Part shown: piece after piece, positions 52,511 through 61,401 of the stretch
Layout of the letters: each line of letters starts with the position of its first letter
How positions within the stretch are numbered: the first letter of the stretch is position 1
DNA from: DAOUTY01 sp964453665
Lineage (GTDB): Bacteria > Chloroflexota > Dehalococcoidia > SZUA-161
Reading direction: 5' to 3'
DNA length: 64,000 nt
Assembly: GCA_964453665.1 (NCBI GenBank)
Contig: CAYVQT010000004.1
Coordinates: forward strand, 21,192-85,191
The notes under the pieces: model-generated
Told to the model about the DNA's origin: nothing
What the model saw: only the letters and a program-made list of their open reading frames with translations
The model's database searches: none
Made by a program: the position numbers and the translations under genes

Positions 52511-53254
52511 ATGCCCGTTGATGCAGTAATAAGCGATTGGAACGGGACAATAATAGAGTACCGGAATGAAAGGCCTATACTGGAAAACGTGGCCGTAGAT
52601 GTATTTAAGGCTTCTATTCCCTTTCATCCCCTCAGAATGGCCCGGATTTTTAAGGCGCGAATAGAGCTGGAGTCATTGTACAGGAAGTGGCAACAAAATT
52701 CCGGGGTTAATTCCGTTCCAGAGTTATTTAAAATCTACAATATGAAGATAGTAAACGGCACGCCAGTTTCGATAATTCGCCGCTCCGTTGACGACTATGC
52801 AACCCGACAACATGTCCAGACCGCACTCGATCATAGAATTCTACGTTCAATCAGGGAATGTCATACTTCCGGAAAGCCCACGGGTATCCTCTCCGCTGGA
52901 TATAAATATGGAATCGAAAGGATACTGACAGTGGCCGGTTATTACAAATTCTTTGATTTTTACGAGGCCGATATTCTTGAGGAAGCTGATGGAAAAGCCA
53001 TTAAGTTTCGTCTTGACATTTATAACAGAAAGGCCAACCAGTTGCTGAAATTGCTACGTGATCGAGGTATAGATGCAAACAGTGTCGCATATCTTGGCGA
53101 TAGCGAAGACGACGAGGGCTGCTTTGAAATCGTAGGGCACCCCGTTCTAGCCTTATTAGCTCCGGATGAGTTGAAAGAAATATACGCTAAAAAGTACAGG
53201 GCCTTTGTTCCTAAAGACGAAGCGGACCTGGTAAACTATCTTCAGAACGCTTAG
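52511..53254 (+). CDS. HAD-superfamily hydrolase
   Basis: This 247-residue protein has the HAD nucleophile motif D9-W-N-G-T (AVISDWNGTIIEY), a helical cap, GKPTGILSAGYKYGI as motif II region, and VAYLGDSEDDEGCFEIVG as motif IV (G-D-S-x-x-D). The second acidic residue of the first motif is asparagine, which occurs in some phosphatase-like HAD groups and may alter chemistry. The ATG at 52511 is preferred over that at 52505, because GGAG (52499-52502) is then eight bases away. The substrate is unknown. It is followed by recF after about 120 bases. Confidence 0.78.
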   Translation: MPVDAVISDWNGTIIEYRNERPILENVAVDVFKASIPFHPLRMARIFKARIELESLYRKWQQNSGVNSVPELFKIYNMKIVNGTPVSIIRRSVDDYATRQHVQTALDHRILRSIRECHTSGKPTGILSAGYKYGIERILTVAGYYKFFDFYEADILEEADGKAIKFRLDIYNRKANQLLKLLRDRGIDANSVAYLGDSEDDEGCFEIVGHPVLALLAPDELKEIYAKKYRAFVPKDEADLVNYLQNA

Positions 53255-53373
53255 GCACTTCCGACTATAGAAGCATAGTCCCGGATCACAAAAACTTCAA
53301 ACAACGCCTGTACCGGGAGAGACACAGCACAAGGGAGGAAATCGACTGAGAATCGGGACCAGGAGAAGCATCT

Positions 53374-54582
53374 TTGCATATTACGCATTTGAGCCTGACT
53401 AATTTTCGTAACTACGCCAGCCTCGACCTGGTACTTCCACCGCACATAACGGTGTTATGCGGCGATAATGCTCAGGGCAAGAGTAATCTTCTGGAGGCGG
53501 TTTACCTCCTCGCTACCAGCAGGTCGCCTCGTACTAACAGCGAGAAAGAGCTTATCAACTGGTCCGCACTAAAAGAGGAGCCCCCTGTCTGCCGTATTAC
53601 GGCTGATGTCGAAAAGGACAAAGGTAACCTCAGCGTGGAGCTCGCCCTCAGTGGCAAAGCACAAAGCAGCGGTCAAGCTGATAATTCACCGGCCTCACGC
53701 CAGAGTGCAACGAGGTCTACATCCATCCACAAACGTATACGGGTGAACGGGGTAGTACGCAGGGCTATTGACCTCATTGGCCATATCAACGTTGTTCTAT
53801 TCAGTGTCCACGACATCGGTATAATTGGAGGCGAACCGGCGCTCCGACGCCGCTATCTGGACATTCTAAACTCGCAGGTTGATAACCGCTACTTGCGTCA
53901 TTTACAGCGATACCAACGGGTACTCTGGCAGCGCAACCGTCTCCTGCATCAGATAGCGGAAAACCATGCCTGCCCTGATGAACTCTCATTCTGGGATGAA
54001 GAATTAGTAAAGAACGGATCATATCTTATTGCACAGCGATATCAAATGGTATCTGCGATAGAACAGTTGTCTCAGCCACCTCACACCGAACTCAGCGGAA
54101 ACCAGGGAAGGCTAAGATTGGCTTATCTCAGAAGTATCGATAAGGAGATAGGAAAGGGAGACTCTCAAGTGGAGGAGACCGCTGAGATATTTGCACGGGC
54201 CCTACGTTCAGCACGCAGCAGGGAGATTGCCCAGGGGATATCGCTGGTGGGCCCACACCGTGACGACCTGCGCTTCTTCAGTGAAGATGTTGATATGGGA
54301 ATTTTCGGCTCCAGGGGGCAGCAAAGGACTATCGCTCTCTCGTTAAAGCTTGCAGAGGCCAAGTTTATGTTAAGCAAAACCGGTGAGCACCCGATTCTGC
54401 TACTTGATGATGTTCTCTCTGAGCTCGATTCGCACAGGCGAATTCACATGCTGCGGTCAGTTGCCGAATATCGCCAGGTGCTGATGACAGCGACAGACCT
54501 GGTCCACTTCGATCCTGATTTCCTGGGGCAGGCTGCGCTGCTCGGGGTGAGACAGGGCCACATCGAGCCCTTTACGCACTAG
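53374..54582 (+). CDS. recF: DNA replication and repair protein RecF
   Basis: RecF (402 residues) is an SMC-like ATPase that helps load RecA at single-strand gaps. It begins HITHLSLTNFRNYASLDL. Walker A is CGDNAQGKSNLLEAV. The signature motif is in GSRGQQRTIALSLKLAEA, and Walker B is PILLLDDVLSELDSHRR. A TTG start follows AGGAG. The usual dnaA-dnaN-recF-gyrB neighbourhood is absent. It is convergent with the large activase gene, with five bases between the stops. Confidence 0.94.
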   Translation: MHITHLSLTNFRNYASLDLVLPPHITVLCGDNAQGKSNLLEAVYLLATSRSPRTNSEKELINWSALKEEPPVCRITADVEKDKGNLSVELALSGKAQSSGQADNSPASRQSATRSTSIHKRIRVNGVVRRAIDLIGHINVVLFSVHDIGIIGGEPALRRRYLDILNSQVDNRYLRHLQRYQRVLWQRNRLLHQIAENHACPDELSFWDEELVKNGSYLIAQRYQMVSAIEQLSQPPHTELSGNQGRLRLAYLRSIDKEIGKGDSQVEETAEIFARALRSARSREIAQGISLVGPHRDDLRFFSEDVDMGIFGSRGQQRTIALSLKLAEAKFMLSKTGEHPILLLDDVLSELDSHRRIHMLRSVAEYRQVLMTATDLVHFDPDFLGQAALLGVRQGHIEPFTH

Positions 54583-54587
54583 CATGG

Positions 54588-57500
54588 TTACGAGGACCTG
54601 CTTTTTTGGCAGAATCTTATGACCTCGGCGAAATTGCTGATTCTCGTCTGATTGTTAGTCTCAAGGATTCCATCATACGTGAGGCTAATCCAGGGTTTAC
54701 CATATTTTGCACTGATACTCTCCGCCACGGCAGCCACCGTCCCCCCTGGCATACACCCGTGTGGCATCACTGAAATCACACCGGCAAACTTGGGGTCCTC
54801 CAGCCACTCAATCCCCGCACCTATGCTTAGAACCGCCTCACCACCACATTTGGAGGAGAGATATTGCCCCGATAACTTGAGTAACTCTTGTGGCGTCGGG
54901 TCTTTGCCATCGACAAACGTATCAAAGCTGGCGGCTACAGTGCGCTCATCCTTAGCAAGTATAAAGCTCCTGATATAGCCTTTAATTATCCTTCCAAGGT
55001 CCCTGTCCCTTAAGCCATCCTCTATATTCCTCAGTGTTATATACTTGAACCACTCCGCTATAGGTGAGACAATGGCCTCCAACCCCACTTTCTCACACTC
55101 CCTTACCAGATCGCTATTGCTGAATCTATTGGAGCGCAGGAAAATCTCACCGTTTATCCCCACAAGTGGTCTTCTTGGTTCCCTGCGGTCAATCAACGGC
55201 TTAAACCTATCAGTTGCCTCTTTGAGAACCTGTTCAAGGGTCCCCTTATTACGTGTGATATCGGCCACCCTGTACAGGTACTCATTGAAAAGCGCCTCCG
55301 CTGCCCCCGTATCTTTCTCGTAAGGCCTGGTGCGCCAGAGTAGTTTCTCCAGATAATCAACAGCCACAATACCCCGCCAGGCCAGGCGCTCAAATCCCGC
55401 GCCCAGATCCCAATCATGATAACCATTGTTTGATACGGTAGTCCTTATCGGGAAATCAAAGCCCAACTCCCGAAATATCTTGATTTGCTCCACAGCGTAT
55501 TTACCAAAACGGCACGGGCCGTATGCCCCCGCCATGAACCCCTCTATATCCACCAGGTTACCGCCATTACCGTCTTCATCTAGATACCTGAGAAAGCTGC
55601 CCAGTGTTACCCTGTATGGAAGACACTCTTTACCGGATGTGACCCTGTTGCTGTAGAGCATGTTTCTTTCGTCCGGCTCAGGCAGCACACGCGCATCAAC
55701 CCCAAAGGCCTGCATCGCGGCTGCCAGTATCTCAGCGTGTTCGCACATTCTCGGCAGGAGAACAAGCTTGCTTTGATTAAATCTGGTATATGCGTAACGG
55801 CGGATATCTCTATCATGGGCAAGGTCTTCCTGTGCTCTGCTTGAGCGGGCAAAGCCATTAATCGTATCCACATAAGCCTCAAGGCGGGTAACAATCCCGG
55901 CCTCGGCGGCATGCTCGTCGATCTCCAACTGCCCCAGTGGTTTGCCCCCCATGATATCTTCAACAATATTGAGCATGAATGAATTCGGGCCGCAGCCGAA
56001 GTTTGTCAGCACCAACCCGTATAGCTGTGGATCGGCCACAGTCAAGGCAGCGCCAGCGATGTGCTTGCTTTCGTTGAACCAGTACGGACGGTCCGAATAT
56101 TCTCTGATATCTACCGACTCAAGCGGTAAAAAGTCAAGAGGTATCGGCACCGCACCGAGCTGCGCCAGCTTTTCAGCTATCCCCAGGTTTGCCCCTGAGT
56201 CCTGCGACATGTATGGCCTGGCGAAAATCACGACGCCCAACTGGCCGCTCCGGTGAAGCTCCTCCATCAACTCCTTACCAAGCTCACCCTGCGCCGTTTC
56301 GAAGTCACGCTGTGCCTGAATACCTGCGCGCGCGGCCTCCTTGCCCTTCTTCCTGCTGAAGCCCATTTTTGCAGCGACGTCTGCAAGGTTCTTTATCACA
56401 TCAGCATCGCCACTGCTGAAATCAAATATGGGTATCAACAGTCGTTTCCCTATACCGAGCACCTCGCGAATAATAAACGGAGATGCCTGCACCAACGGGC
56501 AAGCGTATTTCTGGTTCTCATCCCCCTCCTTCAGCCCCATCCGTATAACGCTCGGTGCCAGAATATAGTCCACGTTTTTCAGGCTTGCCGCATGCCCATG
56601 AAGCAACTTAACGGGGAAACAACTGTCGGTATAGCTCAACTCCACAGACTGTCCGATGATTTGGTTGTTCGTTTTGCTGGAGAACACAACTTTCGCGCCA
56701 AGGGCATTTAAAAACCCTATAAGAAGCGGGGCGTAATCATACACCATAAGGGCCCGGGGAATCCCCACCGAAGGACCTGTCCCCACGCCCTCCTTATATT
56801 CCTTAAACATCAGCCTCTCGCGTTCATCAAAAGCCGTCTGTATCCGGTCGTGGCCTACAGTGCTGTCAAATAAATCACACCTGCTGCCGTAGTATGTCGG
56901 TTTCTCACCGGGTATCTCCATCCGGCTTATGGTGCAGTTGTTATCACACTTCTTGCAGGTAAAGGTGGAAAGCTTGTAGTCGCTATCTACGATCTCCTGA
57001 AAACCTTTAAACTTTGAGGCCCTGCCCTCCATCAACTCCTTGGCAAGAAGTGCTACTCCTATAGCCCCGCTGACCTCTTTATGCTCCGGCACAAGCGTCT
57101 TCTTCTCTTCAAGTGCCCCCTTGAACGCAGAGACAACGGCATCGTTATAGAAAACGGCCCCGGTCAATATCACCTTTTCACCCAGTTTCCTCGTACCCAG
57201 CACCTTCGATAGATAGTTGCCGGCAATAGAGTTGGCGAGGCTGGCCGTTATCACCTCCAGCGGCACGCCTTCCTGCTGAGCCAGGGCCACCGACTGCCCC
57301 ATGAACGCGGCACATCTCGACCCCAGGTCAATGGTATGTGAAGCTCTAAACGCCAAATCGGCGAACTCACCGTTTTGGACATGAATACCAAGCTGCTCTG
57401 CCAGCTCATCGATAAAGCTTCCTGTTCCCGCAGCACACGCCTTATTCATCTGATAATCAACGACCACACCATTACGCTTGATAACCAGCTTGGAGTCCTG

Positions 57501-58733
57501 TCCACCGATCTCGATAATATCCGCATCAGGCTCTATCTCAGCAGCAGCCCGTGTCTGAGCGGTGATCTCATTTCTTATTACATCCGCGCCGATAAAGCTC
57601 CCGACCAGATATCTCCCCGAACCCGTTATTCCCACCCCCGCTATTCTGGCATTATCCCCGATATCGCGCAGCAGGTTGCGAAATACATCCTTTATCGCCT
57701 CAACAGGTCTTCCCGCAGTCATAAGGTAGTTCTTCGCCACCACCTCCGCGCCGGATTCGCCGATTATAACCGCCTTGGTGCTGGTCGAGCCGATGTCCAC
57801 GCCCAGATACCCCGTAAACGGCCCCTCTATCTTCGGAGCGGCCCATCCATCATGCTGGACCACCTTCTCCAGCTTCGGCGTTTGGTAATATCGCTGTTTG
57901 CTGTCCACCTCCTCCGGAATAACCACCCTTGAACGCTTCCCGGATTCCCTGGCAAGCAGTGCGGAGCCCATTGCTTCAACATAAAGGTAATTTTCAGGGA
58001 CTACGATATCCACCGTGGCCCCGTTTCGCGCCGATACCGTCTCATTGAGCGTCCTCAATATAGCGCTGTTTGCAGCAACGCCGCCTACAAAATATACCGG
58101 CTCCTCGAACGTCCCCTTCTTCAGCGAGGTAACCATTCTGGCAATGCTCTCACACAGGGCATAGAGCATCGCCGACATGGGCACGCCCTTCTGCTGCAGA
58201 TGGATAAGGTCAGTCTTGGCAAATACGCTGCACCTGGCGGCTATCCTCGGCGGGCTTTCCTCGCATTCCAGCGCTGTACGGGCGAAGTCTTCAAGGCTTA
58301 TCCCTATTCGGTATGCCTGCTGCTCCAGGAACCTTCCCGTCCCCGCTGCACATAGCGGATTCGATTCAACATGCCACGGCTTTCTGAGCCCGTCTACAAG
58401 CGCCATGACGAAAGAGCTCTGCCCACCGATTTGTATTATTGTCTTCACGTCGGGGTGGCCATGTAAAAGCCCGGAGGCTATCGCCAGCGAACTGCTGTAT
58501 CCAGCCCAGTCGAGTTCCCCGGGTATCGCGATGCTGCCGGAGCCAGACACGCCGGCTTTGTTGATTTCTTCAAGGGGGAACTTTTGGGAGAGTCTCGAAA
58601 GGATTGAGGCTACGGCCGCCTTGGGGCTGGCGGTTATTTTCTCAGCGTCAAAATAGTCCGCCTTGCCCTCTCCAGACACAAGCGCTACTTTGACAGTAAC
58701 GGAGCCTATATCCAGCCCTATTGAATAATTCAT
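54588..58733 (-). CDS. Giant fusion of two BcrAD/BadFG activase domains with a 2-hydroxyacyl-CoA dehydratase-like part
   Basis: The protein has 1381 residues. Two ASKHA ATPase domains come first. Domain 1 (1-275) has GLDIGSVTVKVALV, QIGGQSSFVMAL, NPLCAAGTGRFLEQQ and RCSVFAKTD. Domain 2 (about 310-565) has GVDIGSTSTKAVII, EIGGQDSKLVI, NKACAAGTGSFIDE and GSRCAAFMGQSV. Each brings the two cysteines that in the homodimeric activator HgdC share one [4Fe-4S] cluster. A DUF2229-like part with CKKCDNNCTISRME follows, then a C-terminal half related to HgdB-type dehydratase subunits. Such proteins drive electrons to low potential with ATP. The substrate is unknown, and no CoA-transferase lies nearby. 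Confidence 0.88.
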   Translation of the reverse strand: MNYSIGLDIGSVTVKVALVSGEGKADYFDAEKITASPKAAVASILSRLSQKFPLEEINKAGVSGSGSIAIPGELDWAGYSSSLAIASGLLHGHPDVKTIIQIGGQSSFVMALVDGLRKPWHVESNPLCAAGTGRFLEQQAYRIGISLEDFARTALECEESPPRIAARCSVFAKTDLIHLQQKGVPMSAMLYALCESIARMVTSLKKGTFEEPVYFVGGVAANSAILRTLNETVSARNGATVDIVVPENYLYVEAMGSALLARESGKRSRVVIPEEVDSKQRYYQTPKLEKVVQHDGWAAPKIEGPFTGYLGVDIGSTSTKAVIIGESGAEVVAKNYLMTAGRPVEAIKDVFRNLLRDIGDNARIAGVGITGSGRYLVGSFIGADVIRNEITAQTRAAAEIEPDADIIEIGGQDSKLVIKRNGVVVDYQMNKACAAGTGSFIDELAEQLGIHVQNGEFADLAFRASHTIDLGSRCAAFMGQSVALAQQEGVPLEVITASLANSIAGNYLSKVLGTRKLGEKVILTGAVFYNDAVVSAFKGALEEKKTLVPEHKEVSGAIGVALLAKELMEGRASKFKGFQEIVDSDYKLSTFTCKKCDNNCTISRMEIPGEKPTYYGSRCDLFDSTVGHDRIQTAFDERERLMFKEYKEGVGTGPSVGIPRALMVYDYAPLLIGFLNALGAKVVFSSKTNNQIIGQSVELSYTDSCFPVKLLHGHAASLKNVDYILAPSVIRMGLKEGDENQKYACPLVQASPFIIREVLGIGKRLLIPIFDFSSGDADVIKNLADVAAKMGFSRKKGKEAARAGIQAQRDFETAQGELGKELMEELHRSGQLGVVIFARPYMSQDSGANLGIAEKLAQLGAVPIPLDFLPLESVDIREYSDRPYWFNESKHIAGAALTVADPQLYGLVLTNFGCGPNSFMLNIVEDIMGGKPLGQLEIDEHAAEAGIVTRLEAYVDTINGFARSSRAQEDLAHDRDIRRYAYTRFNQSKLVLLPRMCEHAEILAAAMQAFGVDARVLPEPDERNMLYSNRVTSGKECLPYRVTLGSFLRYLDEDGNGGNLVDIEGFMAGAYGPCRFGKYAVEQIKIFRELGFDFPIRTTVSNNGYHDWDLGAGFERLAWRGIVAVDYLEKLLWRTRPYEKDTGAAEALFNEYLYRVADITRNKGTLEQVLKEATDRFKPLIDRREPRRPLVGINGEIFLRSNRFSNSDLVRECEKVGLEAIVSPIAEWFKYITLRNIEDGLRDRDLGRIIKGYIRSFILAKDERTVAASFDTFVDGKDPTPQELLKLSGQYLSSKCGGEAVLSIGAGIEWLEDPKFAGVISVMPHGCMPGGTVAAVAESISAKYGKPWISLTYDGILETNNQTRISNFAEVIRFCQKSRSS

Positions 58734-58860
58734 TACCTGTGCGTATCTCTTGCCTTATCTTACCATATCTTATCACAGATTGTAGCACATGAATAAACCA
58801 TCTTAAAGATGTAAGCAGATCATTTTTTTGATAATTTATTCAAACGCATTCAATCAAGGC

Positions 58861-58889
58861 TTGACAAACTCGAATAAAAGTGTTAAAAA
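58861..58889 (+). promoter_or_regulatory. Promoter of the 69-residue membrane protein gene
   Basis: TTGACA (58861-58866) and TAAAAA (58884-58889) are separated by 17 bases. The transcript would begin near 58896 and carry a leader of about 120 bases. Confidence 0.6.
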
Positions 58890-58895
58890 GTCGAC

Positions 58896-58969
58896 AGTCC
58901 GTAATATTCTAAGGACTTTATCGGACTTAAACTATCTGTTAAATGTAAATATTAGTTTACAGCAGTCCG
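58896..58969 (+). promoter_or_regulatory. Structured 5' leader with alternative hairpins
   Basis: CGGACT (58922-58927) can pair either with AGTCCG upstream (58896-58901) or with AGTCCG downstream (58964-58969). The downstream pairing is extended by TAAACTA (58928-58934) with TAGTTTA (58953-58959), leaving a 4-base bulge. The two structures exclude one another, as in attenuators and riboswitches. No known riboswitch class is recognised. Confidence 0.45.
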
Positions 58970-59018
58970 TTAGTCCATATTTACAAGCTAAATAATCGGA
59001 ACTAAAAGGGAGAACGAT

Positions 59019-59228
59019 ATGGAAGAGTCCACGCTGATACTGACATATGCGGGTATGGGTCTCGTGGTGATGATGATTGGCTTCATTATCTTCCTTCAGG
59101 GCACTATCCTGGAACATCCTGAACAGCAGCAGACTCTGGGAAGGCGGGTAAGGACCATAGGCACCGGCCTTTTCGCCATAGGACTGGCGTATGTCGTCGG
59201 CTGCATTGTCATATCGATAGTACAATAG
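59019..59228 (+). CDS. Small two-helix membrane protein of unknown function
   Basis: This 69-residue protein has two membrane helices (about 8-27 and 46-67) joined by a polar loop, EHPEQQQTLGRRVRT. The ATG follows AAAGGGAGA at good spacing. A strong promoter and a long structured leader precede it. No family is recognised. It converges on the alpha/beta hydrolase gene, 12 bases apart. The leader suggests that its expression is regulated. Confidence 0.7.
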   Translation: MEESTLILTYAGMGLVVMMIGFIIFLQGTILEHPEQQQTLGRRVRTIGTGLFAIGLAYVVGCIVISIVQ

Positions 59229-59240
59229 CCAGCGCTGTCA

Positions 59241-60047
59241 TCAACCTCTCAGGTAATCCAGGACCTCTTTATTGAACCTGCCCCTCATTTCCATACTGAA
59301 TGCGTGCGACCCGCCCTCAATCTTCACCAGCCTTGCATCGGGTATCCTGCCTGCTATCTCATCCGAGGAACGGGGCGATATAATTCTATCCTCCGTTCCG
59401 GTTATCACCAGGGTAGGGGCTTTTATCAGGTGCAGCCGGTCAACCGTGCTGTGGCCTACAACGGCCTCCATTTGCTGGATATGCGCCTCGACTCCGATAC
59501 GCTTCATCTGAATCCTGGACAGGGGCACAAGTATCATCCTGTAGAGCCTCCTGTTGAAGGCCAGAGAAACAATAGTGCTCATCGATTTGTTGAAGTCCAC
59601 GCTTCTCAGATCAGGCGCTTCGGAGCCTTCTTTAACACCCATAGCCCGCAGCATTTCCGGATGTACATCGCTTATCTCGCCCTCGCCGGTTGAGGTGCAT
59701 ACCAGCACCAGCTTCCCCACTCTTTCGGCATAGTTTATGGCGACTTCCTGAGCAACCATGCCTCCCAGCGACATTCCCAGCACGTGGGCATTTTCTACTC
59801 CCAGATGGTCCATCAGACCTACGGTATCGTCCGCCATCGTCCTGATCGTATAAGGTTCGGGGGACCTGTCAGTTTTGCCGATACCCCTGTTGTCGAAAGT
59901 AATCACCCTGTAATATTTTCTGAAAGCACGGGTCTGGAAGAACCAGGCGTCGTGCCCTCCTCCGAAGCCCTGAATCATAACCAGCGGGTCCCCCTGTCCC
60001 TCGACCTTATAGTACAGATTGATTCCATTCACTCTGGCATTAGGCAC
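59241..60047 (-). CDS. Alpha/beta-fold hydrolase
   Basis: This 268-residue protein has the oxyanion region MIQGFGGGHDAWFFQ, the strand DNRGIGKTDRS, the nucleophile S93 in VLGMSLGGMVAQE, an acid in VITGTEDRIISP (near 219) and the histidine in EGGSHAFSMEMRG. This is the typical esterase/lipase/haloperoxidase-like triad. The substrate cannot be read. No close neighbours on the same strand. Confidence 0.88.
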   Translation of the reverse strand: MPNARVNGINLYYKVEGQGDPLVMIQGFGGGHDAWFFQTRAFRKYYRVITFDNRGIGKTDRSPEPYTIRTMADDTVGLMDHLGVENAHVLGMSLGGMVAQEVAINYAERVGKLVLVCTSTGEGEISDVHPEMLRAMGVKEGSEAPDLRSVDFNKSMSTIVSLAFNRRLYRMILVPLSRIQMKRIGVEAHIQQMEAVVGHSTVDRLHLIKAPTLVITGTEDRIISPRSSDEIAGRIPDARLVKIEGGSHAFSMEMRGRFNKEVLDYLRG

Positions 60048-60563
60048 TGCGTCCCTCCTGCCCGCTTATTTTACATACCACCGTTGCGTTAGTTCTGGCA
60101 ATGCTTCAGCCTGCCGACCCGATATGCTACTTAATTAATCGATTTACGGCAGCTTGTCAATAGCCTGAGCCTGCACTTTGTACTTCGCAAACAGATTCTG
60201 CTCTAATCAGCAATGAGCCCCTCTATTGGAGAGCTTCTTTCCGGTAGTCAGAAGAGATTTGGTCCTTTAGTGCCCGTTTCTCTTTATATTGCGGATACAA
60301 ATTCCACACGCTGTTCTCACATTTCTTGTACTACAACTATTTGCTCGTTCTTTCTTTATGACCGTTGAAGCGCCACTCATCAGTCAGGTGCCGGGAATGG
60401 AACAGAGATACACAATATCTCCCGAATTTGGAGATGGCATGAAGCACAACCTTGACATTAGATATATCTAAGGGTATAAACGCACTGCGAAAGTTACTAA
60501 CATCAACAGGCCTGATTAGGCCTGAACCGGGCCATAAAAGGAACAGGAGACCGAAAAGGAAGC
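60048..60563. other. Intergenic region of about 500 bases with a regulated promoter
   Basis: The left part has no gene that I would defend: a 60-codon frame from 60289 lacks a ribosome-binding site and family features. The right part contains the strong promoter and palindrome at 60452-60480. Further on, AGGCCT occurs twice around GATT (about 60509-60524), forming a short self-complementary element in the expected leader. Confidence 0.5.
60452..60480 (+). promoter_or_regulatory. Consensus promoter with a perfect palindrome in the spacer
   Basis: TTGACA (60452-60457) and TATAAA (60475-60480) are exactly 17 bases apart. The spacer contains TTAGATATATCTAA (60458-60471), a perfect 14-base palindrome right between the two boxes, the classic place for a dimeric repressor or a MerR-type activator. 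The transcript would begin near 60487, about 77 bases before the ATG at 60564. Confidence 0.7.
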
Positions 60564-61142
60564 ATGAAGGAAAAAAATGTCGTTGATAAAGGCTCTCTGT
60601 TAGACAGGATGAAACGCGCTTTAATACTGGACCCTGATCTCTATAAAGAGGTTATATCGGACACAACAGCCCTTAACAGCCAGGCTCTTACAGCCGTAGC
60701 AATCGCCAGTCTGGCTAACGGCTTTGGCGTTGGATTTGCGGCGGTTATTATCGAAGGCGGTCTCGGTTTCTTCGGCGGACTCCTGGTTGGTCTGTTAACG
60801 GCGCTGGGCGGCTGGCTCATATGGTATGTGTGTGTACAATGGTTCGGGGATACCATATTCAAGGAGCCCGATTCTAAAGCCGGTTACGGAGGAATTATAC
60901 ACAGAGGTCTGATAATCACCCTGGGTTTCTCAAACTCACCCAGGGTCCTGACTTTCTTCTACTTCATACCGTACATAGGATGGATAATTGCTCTTATTGC
61001 CTCCGTATGGACTTTGATTGCCGGGATACAGGCTGTGAGTGCGACCCTGCCCCTTACGCACAATCGAGCCGTTGCCACATGCGTTGCCGGTTGGATTCCC
61101 TATATGCTGCTGGTTTTTTTGTTTGCCGGGCTTACCGTATAA
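60564..61142 (+). CDS. YIP1-family membrane protein, paralogue of the gene at 32977
   Basis: This 192-residue protein has the same plan as the YIP1-like protein at 32977-33552. The N-terminal LLDRMKRALILDPDLYKEVISDTTALNSQAL corresponds to LWNKMVRAAQLDVNLYEEVEAD. Five helices follow, and NSPRVLTFFYFIPYIGWIIALIASVWTLIAGIQAV corresponds to the RIFSFIPFVGG segment. Function is unknown. It stands alone behind a palindromic promoter and ends 28 bases before the tRNA fragment. Confidence 0.68.
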   Translation: MKEKNVVDKGSLLDRMKRALILDPDLYKEVISDTTALNSQALTAVAIASLANGFGVGFAAVIIEGGLGFFGGLLVGLLTALGGWLIWYVCVQWFGDTIFKEPDSKAGYGGIIHRGLIITLGFSNSPRVLTFFYFIPYIGWIIALIASVWTLIAGIQAVSATLPLTHNRAVATCVAGWIPYMLLVFLFAGLTV

Positions 61143-61170
61143 GGCAAAACCATGCCTAAAAGAGCAGTAG

Positions 61171-61210
61171 TGGCAGCGACAGGATTCGAACCTGTGACCA
61201 GGGGCTTGAC
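61171..61210 (-). tRNA. 3' fragment of a tRNA gene (attachment-site scar)
   Basis: Read on the minus strand, the sequence gives the end of an anticodon loop (TCAA), a stem half GCCCC, variable loop TGGTC, T arm ACAGG-TTCGAAT-CCTGT, the acceptor half CGCTGCC and discriminator A. The sequence beyond 61210 (GGATTC, ATGG) cannot form the D arm or the 5' acceptor half GGCAGCG. The gene is therefore truncated. This is the usual trace of an element integrated at the anticodon loop, leaving a 3' duplicate at the distal end; the island would extend to the right. The amino-acid identity is not determinable. Confidence 0.85.
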
Positions 61211-61354
61211 GAATCCATGGTCTATTTGAGATCAGCTAGCGGACTGTACTCTAATATTTTCTATATATTTCTGGAGCAACAAATAGTTTAGAGCAAGGGA
61301 AAGCGCTTATCATTTATTTGCTTTGCTTCCGCATTCATTAAGCATCATCTAAGA

Positions 61355-61383
61355 TTGTCTGTCCATACCAATGGTGTTAGAAT
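61355..61383 (+). promoter_or_regulatory. Promoter of the methyltransferase/ATPase pair
   Basis: TTGTCT (61355-61360) and TAGAAT (61378-61383) are 17 bases apart. The ATG at 61402 is only about a dozen bases after the expected start, and no ribosome-binding site is visible, so the message may be nearly leaderless. Confidence 0.45.
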
Positions 61384-61401
61384 TGCATAAAAATATTTGT
61401 T

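Noticed and set aside
60289..60471. 60-codon frame in the gap before the second YIP1-like gene
   Set aside because: No ribosome-binding site, no family features, and its end overlaps the strong promoter at 60452-60480.
61171..61215. tRNA-Asp (anticodon GTC) call for the fragment
   Set aside because: The string GTCAA before the 3' anticodon stem could be read as anticodon GTC, but position 33 would be C instead of the universal U and the discriminator is A. The bases left of the crossover may belong to the island, so the identity is open.
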